A stretch of 64,000 nucleotides of DNA from Photobacterium leiognathi (GTDB lineage: Bacteria; Pseudomonadota; Gammaproteobacteria; Enterobacterales; Vibrionaceae). Numbering within the stretch: position 1 is the stretch's first letter; every line of letters begins with the position of its first letter. The notes under the pieces are model-generated. The model searched no databases, was not told where the DNA came from, and saw nothing but the letters and a program-made list of their open reading frames with translations. The position numbers were made by a program, and so were the translations under genes. The stretch is taken from positions 124,001-188,000 of the forward strand of contig NZ_CP131599.1 in assembly GCF_030685535.1 (NCBI RefSeq). Reading direction: 5' to 3'. Below are positions 1-9,821 of the stretch, one piece after another.

Positions 1-5
1 CCACC
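1..5 (-). tRNA. tRNA-Tyr, partial (5' end only)
   Basis: Only the first five transcribed bases lie in the window. They are recognised because the sequence from here through about 421 repeats that of 860-1281, where the same bases end a complete tRNA-Tyr. Confidence 0.5.
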
Positions 6-12
6 GAAATAA

Positions 13-88
<76 letters not shown>

Positions 89-130
89 ACAAAATTTCGT
101 ATATTTAACGTTGCCGTTAAATCTCAATGT

Positions 131-207
131 TGGCGGAGCGGACGGGACTCGAACCCGCGACCCCCGGCGTGACAGGTCTGTATTCTAACCAACTGAACTA
201 CCGCTCC
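131..207 (-). tRNA. tRNA-Asp (GTC), copy 1, with two anticodon-stem mismatches
   Basis: Length, D arm, T arm, acceptor and encoded CCA match the second copy at 990-1066. The loop CTGTCAC gives anticodon GTC. The 5' side of the anticodon stem reads CAGAC instead of CCGGC, so it faces GCCGG with an A-G and an A-C mismatch. Function is doubtful; it may be a decaying duplicate or an assembly artefact. Confidence 0.85.
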
Positions 208-248
208 AATTCTTTAACGAAACCCGATAGCATCGAATCTCTAGAATA

Positions 249-339
249 TGGCGGAGAGATAGGGATTTGAACCCTAGATACGCTATTAACGTATGCTAGT
301 TTTCAAGACCTATGCTTTCAACCACTCAGCCATCTCTCC
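249..339 (-). tRNA. tRNA-Ser (TGA), copy 1, with a weak anticodon stem
   Basis: This is a 91-nt class II tRNA with a long variable arm and encoded CCA. The loop CTTGAAA gives anticodon TGA. The anticodon stem is TAGGT/ACTAG, with an A-A mismatch and G-T wobbles. The second copy at 1109-1199 has CCGGT/GCCAG, which also has one mismatch. The bodies of the two copies are otherwise the same. Confidence 0.85.
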
Positions 340-508
340 GTAAGTGCGGCGAATATTACCGACACATTGAGAAGCTGTAAAGCCTAAATTTACAAAAAAA
401 TGATCGCTAGATTAACAAATGTGCACTTTGTTATTAATTGTTGCAAAACTGATATTTATTAAGCGGTTATCGCTAGTTTCAATAAAATAGATAATACAAA
501 TAAAGCCC

Positions 509-622
509 ATGAACTCGTTCAGTCAAACTCATAGAGCACAACAAATGAAACTCAGTGAAAAGCAAAAACATGCATTTCAATTACAGAGGATACGACAAGA
601 AAATCCAAAGAAAGATAAGTAA
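509..622 (+). CDS. Possible 37-residue basic small protein
   Basis: A short open frame starts at ATG 509 and ends at TAA 620. The predicted peptide is rich in Lys, Gln and Arg and ends in PKKDK. An internal ATG (residue 13) is an alternative start. The ribosome binding site is weak. It is the only coding-like stretch between the tRNA clusters (340-663). I do not recognise the family, and it could be chance. Confidence 0.3.
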   Translation: MNSFSQTHRAQQMKLSEKQKHAFQLQRIRQENPKKDK

Positions 623-663
623 GTAGGTAAATTTCAGCGCAATCTTAGACAGTCCAAATGTAA

Positions 664-690
664 AAAAGCCCGCAATTGCTTGCGGGCTTT
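664..690 (-). terminator. Rho-independent terminator of the Ser-Asp-Thr-Tyr-Asn tRNA operon
   Basis: On the minus strand a GC-rich hairpin (AGCCCGCAA paired with its complement around a short loop) is followed by a run of T. It lies directly downstream of tRNA-Asn. The hairpin could also serve the plus strand. Confidence 0.8.
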
Positions 691-696
691 TCTATT

Positions 697-772
697 TGGC
701 TCCTCCTGCTGGACTTGAACCAGCGACATACGGATTAACAGTCCGCCGTTCTACCGACTGAACTAAGGAGGA
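697..772 (-). tRNA. tRNA-Asn (GTT)
   Basis: The minus strand gives a 76-nt cloverleaf with encoded CCA and anticodon loop CTGTTAA (anticodon GTT). It is the last gene before the terminator at 664-690. Confidence 0.97.
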
Positions 773-779
773 ATTGTAA

Positions 780-864
780 TGGTGGTGGGGGAAGGATTCG
801 AACCTTCGAAGGCAGTGTCGGCAGATTTACAATCTGCTCCCTTTTACCACTCGGGAACCCCACC
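780..864 (-). tRNA. tRNA-Tyr (GTA)
   Basis: The minus strand gives an 85-nt class II tRNA with encoded CCA, anticodon GTA in the loop TTGTAAA, and a variable arm. It sits between tRNA-Thr and tRNA-Asn in the same transcript. Confidence 0.96.
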
Positions 865-871
865 GAAATTA

Positions 872-947
<76 letters not shown>

Positions 948-989
948 ACAAAATTTCGTGTATTTAACGTTTCCGTTAAATCTCAATGT

Positions 990-1066
990 TGGCGGAGCGG
1001 ACGGGACTCGAACCCGCGACCCCCGGCGTGACAGGCCGGTATTCTAACCAACTGAACTACCGCTCC
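990..1066 (-). tRNA. tRNA-Asp (GTC), copy 2, canonical
   Basis: Full 77-nt cloverleaf with anticodon GTC and encoded CCA. The anticodon stem CCGGC/GCCGG is perfectly paired, unlike copy 1 at 131-207. Confidence 0.97.
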
Positions 1067-1108
1067 AATTCTTTAATGAAACCCGATATTCATCGAATCT
1101 CTAGAATA

Positions 1109-1199
1109 TGGCGGAGAGATAGGGATTTGAACCCTAGATACGCTATTAACGTATGCTGGCTTTCAAGACCGGTGCTTTCAACCACTCAGCCATCTCTCC
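1109..1199 (-). tRNA. tRNA-Ser (TGA), copy 2
   Basis: A 91-nt class II tRNA with anticodon TGA and encoded CCA. The anticodon stem CCGGT/GCCAG has one C-A mismatch and one wobble. It is the first gene of this tRNA transcript. Confidence 0.93.
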
Positions 1200-1451
1200 G
1201 TAAGTGCGGCGAATATTACCGACACATTGAAAAGCTGTAAAGCCTAAATTTGCAAAAAAACGATCGCTCGACTAACAAATGATCAGAGTGTTTATCTCTT
1301 TAACATGTTAGCGATAAATTACGCATTATCGTGCCCAATGATAACGATCTGATTGCTTATGGCGACTTATCACTACCTATCTCTTAAAGCTTGCATATAC
1401 TGAAAAGAAGTGAGGTCAACGATATTACGTTTACGATCACAAGGATGCTGT

Positions 1452-2114
1452 ATGCCAAAGTTTATAATAACGCTACCACTGCTCTTATGCTCCGCTAGCT
1501 GCGTAGTCATGTATCCCGCACAATGGGGAGCCATTACGGTTGTAGATGAATTAACAGGTGAGCAAACTTGTCGGGTTCGTGCGTTATCGCCAATGCAAAC
1601 CCACAGTAGCTTTTATCCCATGGTTGATATGGCAAATGGTCATATTCGTGTTGGTATGCACAGCCCTGATGAAAACCCGCTTCCGGTCAGTGATATTCAA
1701 TTACAGATAGATAACCATTATCGTTTTTTGATCAAGCAAGCCGATATGCCTTATTACTTACAACAGCAAATCAATATCACCCCACAAATATTGGCAGGTC
1801 ACGGTCCTTATTTAAATCACAGTAAACGAGCGCAGCGGGAACAACTGCAATTAAGCTTTAGCACTGCAACAGCGAAAGCAATAGCCAGTCGCTCCCCTTA
1901 CACAGTAGCCACGGGCAATAATGCAAAATATCTTTTTGATCTCATGCTAATGGGCGATTTCTTAGAATATAAAATCTTAGCAACAGACCTACATGCATCT
2001 ACCTCAGGGCGTTATCCCTTAAATCGCGATTTTCTTAACTCATTGCAACAATGTGGGATCAGCTGGCATCAGTTGCACATCTATACCCAAGTGACTTCAA
2101 GATGCCTGATTTAG
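1452..2114 (+). CDS. Exported or membrane-anchored protein of unknown function, 3' end inside a MITE
   Basis: The chosen start at 1452 has AAGGA six bases upstream; a GTG at 1410 is the longer alternative but lacks a clear site. The N-terminus (MPKFIITLPLLL then a Cys-containing segment) looks like a signal peptide, perhaps of a lipoprotein, although the lipobox is not canonical. The remaining roughly 200 residues show no motif I recognise. The last ten or so codons and the stop come from the repeat element that starts at 2082, so the original C-terminus was probably replaced or cut by that insertion. It stands alone between the tRNA cluster and an AraC-type gene. Confidence 0.65.
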   Translation: MPKFIITLPLLLCSASCVVMYPAQWGAITVVDELTGEQTCRVRALSPMQTHSSFYPMVDMANGHIRVGMHSPDENPLPVSDIQLQIDNHYRFLIKQADMPYYLQQQINITPQILAGHGPYLNHSKRAQREQLQLSFSTATAKAIASRSPYTVATGNNAKYLFDLMLMGDFLEYKILATDLHASTSGRYPLNRDFLNSLQQCGISWHQLHIYTQVTSRCLI

Positions 2115-2349
2115 AGCGAGGTCACTGAGTTGAATTCAAGGAAGGCAACGAAGCGGAATAGCGAGCTCTTTCCAAGTTGTCTGACGCAAGAAGTCGGCTC
2201 AGTGACACGCTCCCAAAGGGCTAGCGTCCTTAGCTCTCAGACTTTGTTAACAATTCTCAATGTAGAACCACCATATCTACGAATCGTTACCGCGCCTGAG
2301 AACTAAGGTCATCTCGCTGAACATAGCATCTTGAAGTTACTTGGGTATA
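2082..2349. mobile_element. MITE-like element, copy 1 (268 bp)
   Basis: The ends are inverted repeats of about 24 bp (TATACCCAAGTGACTTCAAG at the left, its near-exact complement at the right). There is no transposase inside. A second copy of the same length lies at 18429-18696 with high identity throughout. It appears non-autonomous, presumably moved by a transposase not present here. Confidence 0.85.
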
Positions 2350-2416
2350 GACCTAGCCGATCTTATAAAAAACTGCGTATACTGCATCACGTCTTAGCGC
2401 AATACAGTCACAGCTT

Positions 2417-3220
2417 ATGAAAAACGTCTACCAACCATTATTTGATGATAATAATCCACCCAGTGAGATTTTCTTTGGTCATACGATTTTCTTACCCAAT
2501 ACAGGCACAGAAAAACATCGCCACCCTTGGGGACAACTACAGCTGATCAGTGGCGGTATTATCGAACTGGCAGCCGAGAACAAACATTTTCTTGCGCCGC
2601 CTCAGTACGCATTATGGGTACCACCAGAAATTGAGCACCAAAGCTATATTCGTCGCAGTTTAAATTACTGTTCGATGAATATCACCAAGCCACTCGCGAA
2701 TGCATTACCAAGCTATGCCTGTTTATTGGAAGTCAGTCCTTTGATGCAAGCCATGGTACAAGATCTGCGAGAGCGACGTATTGTTATTCCAGAAACGCCA
2801 CAAGATAAGCGTTTAGTGAAGGTGTTGTTTGATCAAGTCTTGATGAGTAAGGAGCATGAGCAATACCTACCGACCACGGATGATAAACTGCTGCAATCCA
2901 TGCTGATTGAATTGGAAAAAAATCCAACCAATAATCGCAGCTTGGCACAATGGGCAAAACAGCTACACACCACAGAGCGAACACTCGCTCGTCACTTTAA
3001 AGATAAATTAGGCATGAGTTTTACCGAGTGGCGACAACGACGTAAGTTTATTTACTCGCTGCATCTGTTACGCAGTGGTTTATCGGTAAAAGAAATCGCA
3101 CTGACACTGGGCTACCATCAAGCCTCTCCTTTCATCACTGCGTTTAAAAAGCAATCTGGCAGTACGCCTGATCAATATCGCCAACGTTTAGGTGATGAAG
3201 CCATGCCTCCAAAACTATAA
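2417..3220 (+). CDS. AraC-family transcriptional regulator with N-terminal cupin
   Basis: 267 residues, the normal size for the family. The first 100 residues form an AraC-type cupin sensor domain (EKHRHPWGQL carries the typical His pair). The C-terminal 100 residues carry two helix-turn-helix motifs, with the family signature LGYHQASPFITAFKK followed by GSTPDQYR near the end. The layout resembles NimR/YeaM-type regulators, whose targets are often adjacent efflux genes, but no such partner is next to it. It converges with the small gene at 3224-3505, the two stops being only a few bases apart. Confidence 0.88.
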   Translation: MKNVYQPLFDDNNPPSEIFFGHTIFLPNTGTEKHRHPWGQLQLISGGIIELAAENKHFLAPPQYALWVPPEIEHQSYIRRSLNYCSMNITKPLANALPSYACLLEVSPLMQAMVQDLRERRIVIPETPQDKRLVKVLFDQVLMSKEHEQYLPTTDDKLLQSMLIELEKNPTNNRSLAQWAKQLHTTERTLARHFKDKLGMSFTEWRQRRKFIYSLHLLRSGLSVKEIALTLGYHQASPFITAFKKQSGSTPDQYRQRLGDEAMPPKL

Positions 3221-3223
3221 ACG

Positions 3224-3505
3224 TTATTTATTCCAGCCTAAAAATAGCAACTTACTTAATAAACTAATGCTTGTATTGCATTCGCCGTCATGAACATAGT
3301 CGGACTGAAAATCTGCAATACTATTTTGTGCTAGGCTTTTAACGTATTGTTTATTATCGACTATAACAATTTTGGTAAAACCACGAGAATATGGTGACAC
3401 ATCGTGCTTTAAAAATTGTAGTGCTCTTTTTGGATCATGTGTGGTGGTAATAATATCCGGATGGCGTGATAGCCCATGGGTAATTTTTAACTTGAAAAAA
3501 GCCAT
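3224..3505 (-). CDS. Small hypothetical protein (93 aa)
   Basis: A 93-residue product with a protein-like composition, no signal peptide and no motif I recognise. The ATG at 3505 has only a weak upstream ribosome binding site. It ends within four bases of the convergent AraC gene. I infer a real gene from its compact fit between neighbours; function is unknown. Confidence 0.5.
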   Translation of the reverse strand: MAFFKLKITHGLSRHPDIITTTHDPKRALQFLKHDVSPYSRGFTKIVIVDNKQYVKSLAQNSIADFQSDYVHDGECNTSISLLSKLLFLGWNK

Positions 3506-3886
3506 GTTCAGTTATCCATAACAAGAATTTTTGCCATGGTAAGCAGCTTATATTGTTGGCGCAATCAATAACATTAGGCTATTCATTCCCTGTTACAGTT
3601 CATTACGCCTATTGATGATTGAGACATGTTTCGATACAGCTGTTTTTAAGATGTTAAACCAGCTTACATCGATATTAAGACAAATCAATATGCAGTCCGC
3701 CCTATTATTGCAATGACAAAATTTATTAGATTGGAGATACCTAGCACACAGGAGTAAATACTCATCCTTACCGATACTATCGGTGGTATATGGCTCACCT
3801 ATCGAAAAAAAACACCCTAAGTCTGACGACCTAGGGTGGGCAAAGCATATAGTTAATTCAGCAAATTGCATGCTGATTTAGAATAT
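3506..3886. other. Intergenic stretch holding a minus-strand terminator
   Basis: The only clear element in these 380 bases is the terminator at 3805-3838. A 92-codon open frame here overlaps that terminator and is not taken as a gene. Confidence 0.6.
3805..3838 (-). terminator. Terminator of the Ig-like lipoprotein gene
   Basis: On the minus strand a hairpin CACCCTA...TAGGGTG is followed by eight T. It lies about 50 bases downstream of the stop at 3887. Confidence 0.85.
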
Positions 3887-5257
3887 TCATTCAAGCTCTG
3901 ACATACAGGTTACAAATGAAGGCTGATTGTTTGCTCCTCTATAATTAATGTCGAGACTAACAGTATGGTGATAGTTGTATTCACCGCCAGCACTGGTACT
4001 TGAATAATAGCTAAATTTCAAAGGCCAATCACGTGTTGTGTACATGTTCTCGAATTTAGGGAAGGTAATAGCGTTATTGTCAGCAAATTGTTCTAACTCA
4101 TCCTTTGTAGGTAAGCGCCAATTATCTCTACCGTTGATTTTGATTGAGCTGTAAGTATCGCACAATGTGTTTGCTGCTTCAGGACTAAACATGGCATATT
4201 CACCATCAAGTCCATGTGATGTGAATTCTGAAAATGCTGTAGATGTAAGTACAGAATTGTCAACAGTCGTTTGCCAAGTTGCTAGATCTGGATCGATGTT
4301 ATCAACATATATTTTTGACGGAGAACTGGTAAATAAAGTTCCATTACCTGCATCGAAGATATCAATACAGGTGTCCGCAAGTGAACATACATCGATGACG
4401 ATCGGTTCGCTTTCAATACCATCCATCTGAGCTGTAACAGTGGTTGTACCTACTTGATTTGCAGTAATCTCCCCCATCATCGATAGTGTTGCTACAGACT
4501 GGTCAAGTGATACCCACAAAGCAGAATCTGTAACCGGAGAGGTACTATCATCTGTATATGTCGCTATCGCACTCAACTGATGACTATTCCTTTCTGTTTT
4601 ACCTTTAACTAGTTCAAGTGAGTTAGGCTTTACTTCAATTTTAGTAATTAACGCAGGCGTAACGTCGACGTTCACTATCTTTCTAACATTATCTATTTGA
4701 ACTGTAACAGTCGCTTCGCCTTCTTGAAGGCCTTTAATTTCACCCGCTTCTGATACAGATATAATATCTTTGTCATTTGAAGTCCAAGTCACAGAGTCTG
4801 ATACTGATCCATCGCTATAGGTAGCTGTTGCACTCAGATTTTGTGTAAGACCTTTAGGTACAGAAACATAAGTGCTTGAAACATTAATTTCTTTGACCAC
4901 AGGTTCGATTGTGATGTTCAACTTATTACTGGTGACACCAAACTTCCTGACAAAGATAACGACTTCTCCAGAAGCATTACCGCCAGTCAAGATGCCAGGT
5001 TTATTGAAATAACCTTTGTTATCGTCGCTAGTTTTCCAGTTATTCAAAGTTAGATCAGCATCAGTCAATACTCTCGAAGAGCCGTCGGGTAAATAGCCAA
5101 CAGCAACAAATGCTTGTTCATTACCTGAGGATAACGTTAATTTAGGTGTTGTAGGTGAAGCTGGTCTAATCTCGATTCGCTCTAACCGACAACCAGTCAA
5201 CAGAATAATTATGGGGACAAAAATCACTAAGAATAGGTTTCGTACAGATAAAATCAT
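3887..5257 (-). CDS. Lipoprotein with bacterial Ig-like (Big2) domains and a C-terminal DUF1566 domain
   Basis: 456 residues. A signal peptide ends in the lipobox LLTGC (Cys23), so it is probably outer-membrane anchored. Residues about 25-115 form a first Ig-like region. Two bacterial Ig-like group 2 repeats follow (about 118-205 and 206-295), each with the pattern YSDGS/YTDDS, then W.S and a TVTVQ/TVTAQ strand. The last 150 residues carry the DUF1566 signature NWRLPTKDEL. Such proteins sit on the surface and often bind or adhere; the actual ligand is unknown. It is a single transcription unit with its own terminator at 3805-3838. Confidence 0.85.
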   Translation of the reverse strand: MILSVRNLFLVIFVPIIILLTGCRLERIEIRPASPTTPKLTLSSGNEQAFVAVGYLPDGSSRVLTDADLTLNNWKTSDDNKGYFNKPGILTGGNASGEVVIFVRKFGVTSNKLNITIEPVVKEINVSSTYVSVPKGLTQNLSATATYSDGSVSDSVTWTSNDKDIISVSEAGEIKGLQEGEATVTVQIDNVRKIVNVDVTPALITKIEVKPNSLELVKGKTERNSHQLSAIATYTDDSTSPVTDSALWVSLDQSVATLSMMGEITANQVGTTTVTAQMDGIESEPIVIDVCSLADTCIDIFDAGNGTLFTSSPSKIYVDNIDPDLATWQTTVDNSVLTSTAFSEFTSHGLDGEYAMFSPEAANTLCDTYSSIKINGRDNWRLPTKDELEQFADNNAITFPKFENMYTTRDWPLKFSYYSSTSAGGEYNYHHTVSLDINYRGANNQPSFVTCMSELE

Positions 5258-6246
5258 ATTGACACCTTTATTAATTGTCGTGATAACACTTGTAATTTAG
5301 TAGTTATATTTAATATTCGCCAATTTAATTCTTAATATTGAGAAATTTGTTAGAAAAATGATACCACCTATAAAAAATATAATGCTCTTTCTAAAAAAAT
5401 TATTTATTCAATGACTTATATGATTTTATTTATACTTATAACATCAGAAATACTTAGTTATCTTCTCCTTGAAATAGAGTTCAACATTTGAACGTAAAAT
5501 ATTAATTCTATTAGTTTTTAATTTTAATTAAAGGTTAAATTAAAGACGAGAGTAAACCGTTTTATAATCTTAAAATATTTTCGGTAAGTGTTAACCCATT
5601 TACTTTCAGTACTATAGTAATAGGCAAAAGTAGTTGCTTTATAGGATAATTAACCGCAAAATAATGTGGTAATTTTCTAGACCATAAGCTTGAATAATCT
5701 TTATTATATTCAATTCATTAGCTACATTTAAGCAATCTCTATAACTTGTCGAAGAGTTGATAACAATACGAGATATTGTATCAACTATCACTAACGGCTT
5801 GGTTATTGTTACCATCAACAATCACGAATTGAAAAAGAGCTATCTCCACCGCTAACTTTGCTAATCAAGATAGTTAACTAATAAATATCTGAATTATCTT
5901 TCATGGTTCACATCAAATTATCACTATATTATTATTTAATAGATGGCATAAATTTGACATTGTGAGTATGGAGAAAGAGATTTATTTGTCATTTTAAATA
6001 CAAATAAACTTTTATAAAGTTCGTCATATATTTATGATTAATAAAATCAAATAAGATTTTTATTAAAAAAAAGCGAGCATAAAGCTCGCTAAAAAATTAT
6101 TCGATACAAAATGTCATTAATATTCAATATCCTTACTGAAACTATTAATAACCTGCTCGAAAAGACAAAGGTTATATCGCAAATGATTTTGTCACACTGA
6201 TAGATATATTTGTCATGTGAATGTAAATAGATGATTTATTTTCATT
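5258..6246. other. AT-rich region without a supported gene
   Basis: About 990 bases of strongly AT-rich sequence upstream of the lipoprotein gene. I see no convincing gene. The only clear element is a minus-strand terminator near 6065-6090. A 60-codon frame at 5639-5821 on the minus strand has no ribosome binding site or recognisable motif. Confidence 0.6.
6065..6090 (-). terminator. Orphan minus-strand terminator left of the IS30-type element
   Basis: On the minus strand the hairpin AGCGAGC/GCTCGCT is followed by a run of T. The nearest minus-strand gene upstream is the patatin gene ending at 7361, now separated from it by the IS30-type element. I infer that the IS landed between that gene and its terminator. 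Confidence 0.7.
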
Positions 6247-7327
6247 CCCGGTTTCAGATAATAAGTGCGACACTTATGGAAAGGAATAGAATAGGAAGCC
6301 AACTGCTGAAAGTGGTACGCTCTTCTCGCCAAAGAAACAAGCAGTACTACCATGAGTTATCAGCAGTTGACCGAGGGGAGAAGATACCAGATTTCTACCC
6401 TTTTGGAACTGGGAATTTCAATCTCTGAAATTGCCCTAAAAGTGAAGTGCCATCGTGCAACGGCTTATCGTGAGTTAAAAAGAAACCGAATACATAACCA
6501 ATATTGTCCCACACATGCTCACGCGTCTTCCGTTAGCAGGCGTAAGACCGCTCATAAATATCGGATACCTGTTGAGCATGTTGAATTTGCCCGTCTATTA
6601 ATCAGCATAGATTGGAGTCCTGAGCAGATTTCGAGTGTTCTAACTAAGGCAGGAGCATCAATCAGCCATGAATGGATTTATCGCTATGTTGCTCAAGATA
6701 AACGTCAAGGTGGCAAGCTCTATCGCCACTTGAGGCAAGGACATAAGCGATACCGTAAAGGACTGAAAGAGAAGGCTCCAACGATTAAAAATGCAGTATC
6801 GATTGATGAGCGTCCATCGATTGTCGATAACCGAGAACGGTTTGGAGACTGGGAAATTGACACTGTATTAGGCAAGCACGGCACTGGCGCAATCGTCACC
6901 ATCTTAGAGCGAAAGAGTCGATTCTATTTAGCTAAGAAAGTAGCGTCCAAATCGGCTGCTGAGGTAACGAAAGCAACGATAGATATGCTCATGCCATATA
7001 AGGATTACGTACATACGATTACCGCCGACAACGGCAGAGAGTTCGCAGGTCATCAGGAGACGCAGAGGCGATGGATGCAGATTTGTATTTTGCTCACCCG
7101 TATAGCTCGTGGGAGCGAATGAAAATGCTAATGGTCTACTAAGACAATATGTGAAGAAAGGGACGGACTTGAGAACGGTGACGGATGACGATATTCAGTT
7201 TGCTCAATCAAGGATTAACAATCGTCCTAAAAAGTGTCTAGGGTTCAAGCAACCAGCCGTTATTTTCAAAGAAATGGCAATGGCTGCTTGATATTAGAGA
7301 GTGTCGCACTTCGAAGTTGAATTCGGG
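6247..7327 (+). mobile_element. IS30-family insertion sequence, defective (about 1.08 kb)
   Basis: The transposase relic is flanked by imperfect inverted repeats of about 28 bp. Their inner 11 bases (AGTGCGACACT, at 6264-6274 on the left) are exact, and the outer part starts CCCG on both sides. The length is normal for the family. No clear target duplication was found, so the outer boundaries are approximate. Confidence 0.8.
6352..7291 (+). pseudogene. IS30-family transposase, two frameshifts
   Basis: The N-terminal helix-turn-helix (ISEIALKVKCHRATAYRELK) and the first part of the DDE core (DWEIDTVLGK, then TADNGREFAGHQ) are present. After HQET a single missing base near 7062 shifts the frame. 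A second lesion of about seven missing bases near 7110 shifts it again. The C-terminal part with NENANGLLRQY, which contains the last acidic residue, continues from about 7112 to 7291. Both lesions remove a continuous catalytic core, so the copy should be inactive in cis. There is no slippery sequence that would suggest programmed frameshifting. Confidence 0.85.
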
Positions 7328-7360
7328 GGTAATATACCTAGCCTTTTATGTATTCTTCCG

Positions 7361-9652
7361 CTACCAGCGACCACCTAAAGAGAGGTAAAACGCGCTTTGT
7401 CCACCTTCCGCTAAGCCATAGCTAAGGTAAACAGGTCCCAAAATAGAATCGACCGCAACATAAACACTGCCAGCTGAGATAGAAGAGCTCCAAGACACAT
7501 TAGAAGATTTATCCCAAACACCACCTTGTTCAATAGAGCCCCCAGCATAAACAGGCAGCTTAAACGCACCGAAGTTATTATCAAGTAAACGATAACGGTA
7601 TATCATGCTCGCAAAAGCGCTATAACGGCCATTCAGCTCATAACGATGGTAACCCGATAAATTAAACATTCCCCCTAATGCCTGCGCATAAATCGGTAGC
7701 ATTTCTTCAGAATCAGAGCCTGCAACCTTTGCGGTAAATGCAATCGTATGGCGATCAAAACTGAATGGTTTTTTCACTTCCAAATCATAGAAATAGGTCT
7801 CACCATCTACCTTGCCACGCTGGTGGAACTCACTCGTGGTTTGGTTATAACCCACTTTCGCATTGGCATAGAGCCCTGATGATGGAAAGAAGAAGTTATC
7901 GAGATCATCATAGGTCATATTGATATAAGGACCATGTAAGAAATAATCCTCTTTCTGCTCCATGGAAAGTACGTTTATCGATCCTTTTTGAGCGTTATAA
8001 CCTAAGCTAATTTTTGCTGCTGATTCAAAATTCCAGCCAATAGCCGCATACACATTAGTATGTTTATATTCGGTTTCAATATTATGGAATGTATTTGTCT
8101 CATTATTGATGTAATCAAAATTGAAACGATCAAATTTACGTATCTCATTGTTAATGCTGACACCAAATTCTGTGAAATATGTCTGCTCATAATCCAACGG
8201 AAAGTAAAATTCGGTACTAACATTTTTCCAACTGCCTAATGAAAATTCAGTTAGCCACTCACCGCCTTTATCTGTTAAATCGGTATATAGGTACTGTGCA
8301 CCAAAAGAAAAATTAGAGCGGTTGACGAAATCATCTTCAAACGCAAGGGTAAAGTTTAAATAGCCCGGTCCCCATGATTTTTCATTGATATCCATATCAA
8401 GGATATTTTTACCGTCAACTTGATCGATTTTATAAGTAATTCGGCCATAAATATCTTCACTTTGTAAACGCTTCACCGCCAGTTCAAGTGATTCATTTGA
8501 AATCACTTGACCGATTTGTAACGCCAATTGTGCACGCAATGTTTTATCTGGAAGGCGAGTATTATTTCTGATCTTAATTTCATCAATGTAGTAAGCCGTT
8601 GCTGATGATAACTGGCTACGGCGACTCTGCTTTTCCTTCACATAAGCCTGATAATCCGCTTTAGATAACTGAAAACGAAGTAACTGTGGTAAAGCATCCT
8701 CAGCGACTTTCTTACCCGCTTCATAGGCTTTGGTCATCTGATCAAAATCTGCTGCTGTCATAAAGGACACGTCAGGCTGTAAATAAACATCGCCTTTTTT
8801 CATCAGGCCTTTTTGCTCATCAGCACTGGCATTGGTCATGTAAGTGGTCAGCTGAGCGACAATGTTTAATGCGCTATCTAAGTCTTTACTTGGCATCAAG
8901 TTATCACGCAAATCGACCGCAATGATATTCTCTGCACCTAAGACTTGGGCAACATTCACTGGCATATTATTAACCACACCACCGTCGACTAATAATTTGC
9001 CTTTTAAGTGAACTGGTTTTAGTGCACCAGGAACGGTCATCGATGCTTGCATCGCTGTAGCTAAATGCCCAGAGTTTAAAATCACAGGTTTGAGCTTCGC
9101 AATATCTGTAGCCACACTACGATAAGGGATCGCTAATTGATCGAACGATTTCAGTGACGGTAAATTATCAGTAACTTGACGTAACAGCTTAGCAAAACCT
9201 TGACCTTGGAATGCCCCTGAGCGAGCTTTGAACTCACCATTGAGATCAAGGCCGATATCGGTATGAAGCTGATAGTTATCATTTTGCTGTTTGCGGCGTA
9301 GGGTTAAATCATTGCGATTAACACGATCAAGGTAGCCTTCCTGCCAATTAACATTAAACGTGCGACGTTTCACTTCCTTGGCACTAAATCCCATCGCATA
9401 CATGCCTCCCACATAGGCGCCCATACTGGTCCCCGTGACGATATCGACAGGAATACGGTTTTTCTCTAAGACCTCAAGCACACCAATATGTGCCGCACCT
9501 TTGGCGCCACCACCACTTAAAACTAACCCGACCCGTTTGCGATCAACCTGTGGGCGATCATCTGCGCTAGCATAAACGGTTAACGTTTGTACACTTAACG
9601 TAAAACACAATAACGTTTTGAATAATTTATGCTTTTTAAACACCTTTACCAT
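7361..9652 (-). CDS. Patatin-like phospholipase with outer-membrane barrel (PlpD/RssA-like, type Vd secretion)
   Basis: 763 residues. A signal peptide covers about residues 1-30. The patatin domain follows: oxyanion loop GGGAKG (47-52), nucleophile motif GTSMG with Ser76, and the DGG motif with the catalytic Asp near residue 222. Between about 360 and 430 is a POTRA-like segment, and the last 330 residues look like a BamA-type 16-stranded barrel ending in the aromatic terminus GGRW. Proteins of this build display or release a lipase at the cell surface. It stands alone; an IS30-type element now lies just beyond its stop, perhaps separating it from the terminator at 6065-6090. Confidence 0.9.
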   Translation of the reverse strand: MVKVFKKHKLFKTLLCFTLSVQTLTVYASADDRPQVDRKRVGLVLSGGGAKGAAHIGVLEVLEKNRIPVDIVTGTSMGAYVGGMYAMGFSAKEVKRRTFNVNWQEGYLDRVNRNDLTLRRKQQNDNYQLHTDIGLDLNGEFKARSGAFQGQGFAKLLRQVTDNLPSLKSFDQLAIPYRSVATDIAKLKPVILNSGHLATAMQASMTVPGALKPVHLKGKLLVDGGVVNNMPVNVAQVLGAENIIAVDLRDNLMPSKDLDSALNIVAQLTTYMTNASADEQKGLMKKGDVYLQPDVSFMTAADFDQMTKAYEAGKKVAEDALPQLLRFQLSKADYQAYVKEKQSRRSQLSSATAYYIDEIKIRNNTRLPDKTLRAQLALQIGQVISNESLELAVKRLQSEDIYGRITYKIDQVDGKNILDMDINEKSWGPGYLNFTLAFEDDFVNRSNFSFGAQYLYTDLTDKGGEWLTEFSLGSWKNVSTEFYFPLDYEQTYFTEFGVSINNEIRKFDRFNFDYINNETNTFHNIETEYKHTNVYAAIGWNFESAAKISLGYNAQKGSINVLSMEQKEDYFLHGPYINMTYDDLDNFFFPSSGLYANAKVGYNQTTSEFHQRGKVDGETYFYDLEVKKPFSFDRHTIAFTAKVAGSDSEEMLPIYAQALGGMFNLSGYHRYELNGRYSAFASMIYRYRLLDNNFGAFKLPVYAGGSIEQGGVWDKSSNVSWSSSISAGSVYVAVDSILGPVYLSYGLAEGGQSAFYLSLGGRW

Positions 9653-9821
9653 CCCACAATCAATCCATTGGCAATTAAACCGTTAACACCTTAGCGCTAA
9701 CGTAAACATTCAGCTTAGTTATAGATAGCTTTATCAAAATACACTATTTTGACTTTATTCCGTTAACAAAATGAAAAAAGAGCATAGAAATCTACACTCT
9801 TTGTTTTGAAATTATATCAAG

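Noticed and set aside
986..1240. 84-codon plus-strand frame
   Set aside because: It covers tRNA-Asp and tRNA-Ser on the opposite strand.
3593..3871. 92-codon minus-strand frame
   Set aside because: It runs over the terminator of the lipoprotein gene at 3805-3838 and has no protein-like features.
5639..5821. 60-codon minus-strand frame in the AT-rich region
   Set aside because: No ribosome binding site and no recognisable motif in a strongly AT-rich stretch.
7062..7112. Programmed frameshifting in the IS30-type transposase
   Set aside because: Two separate shifts and no slippery heptamer; IS30 transposases are normally in one frame.
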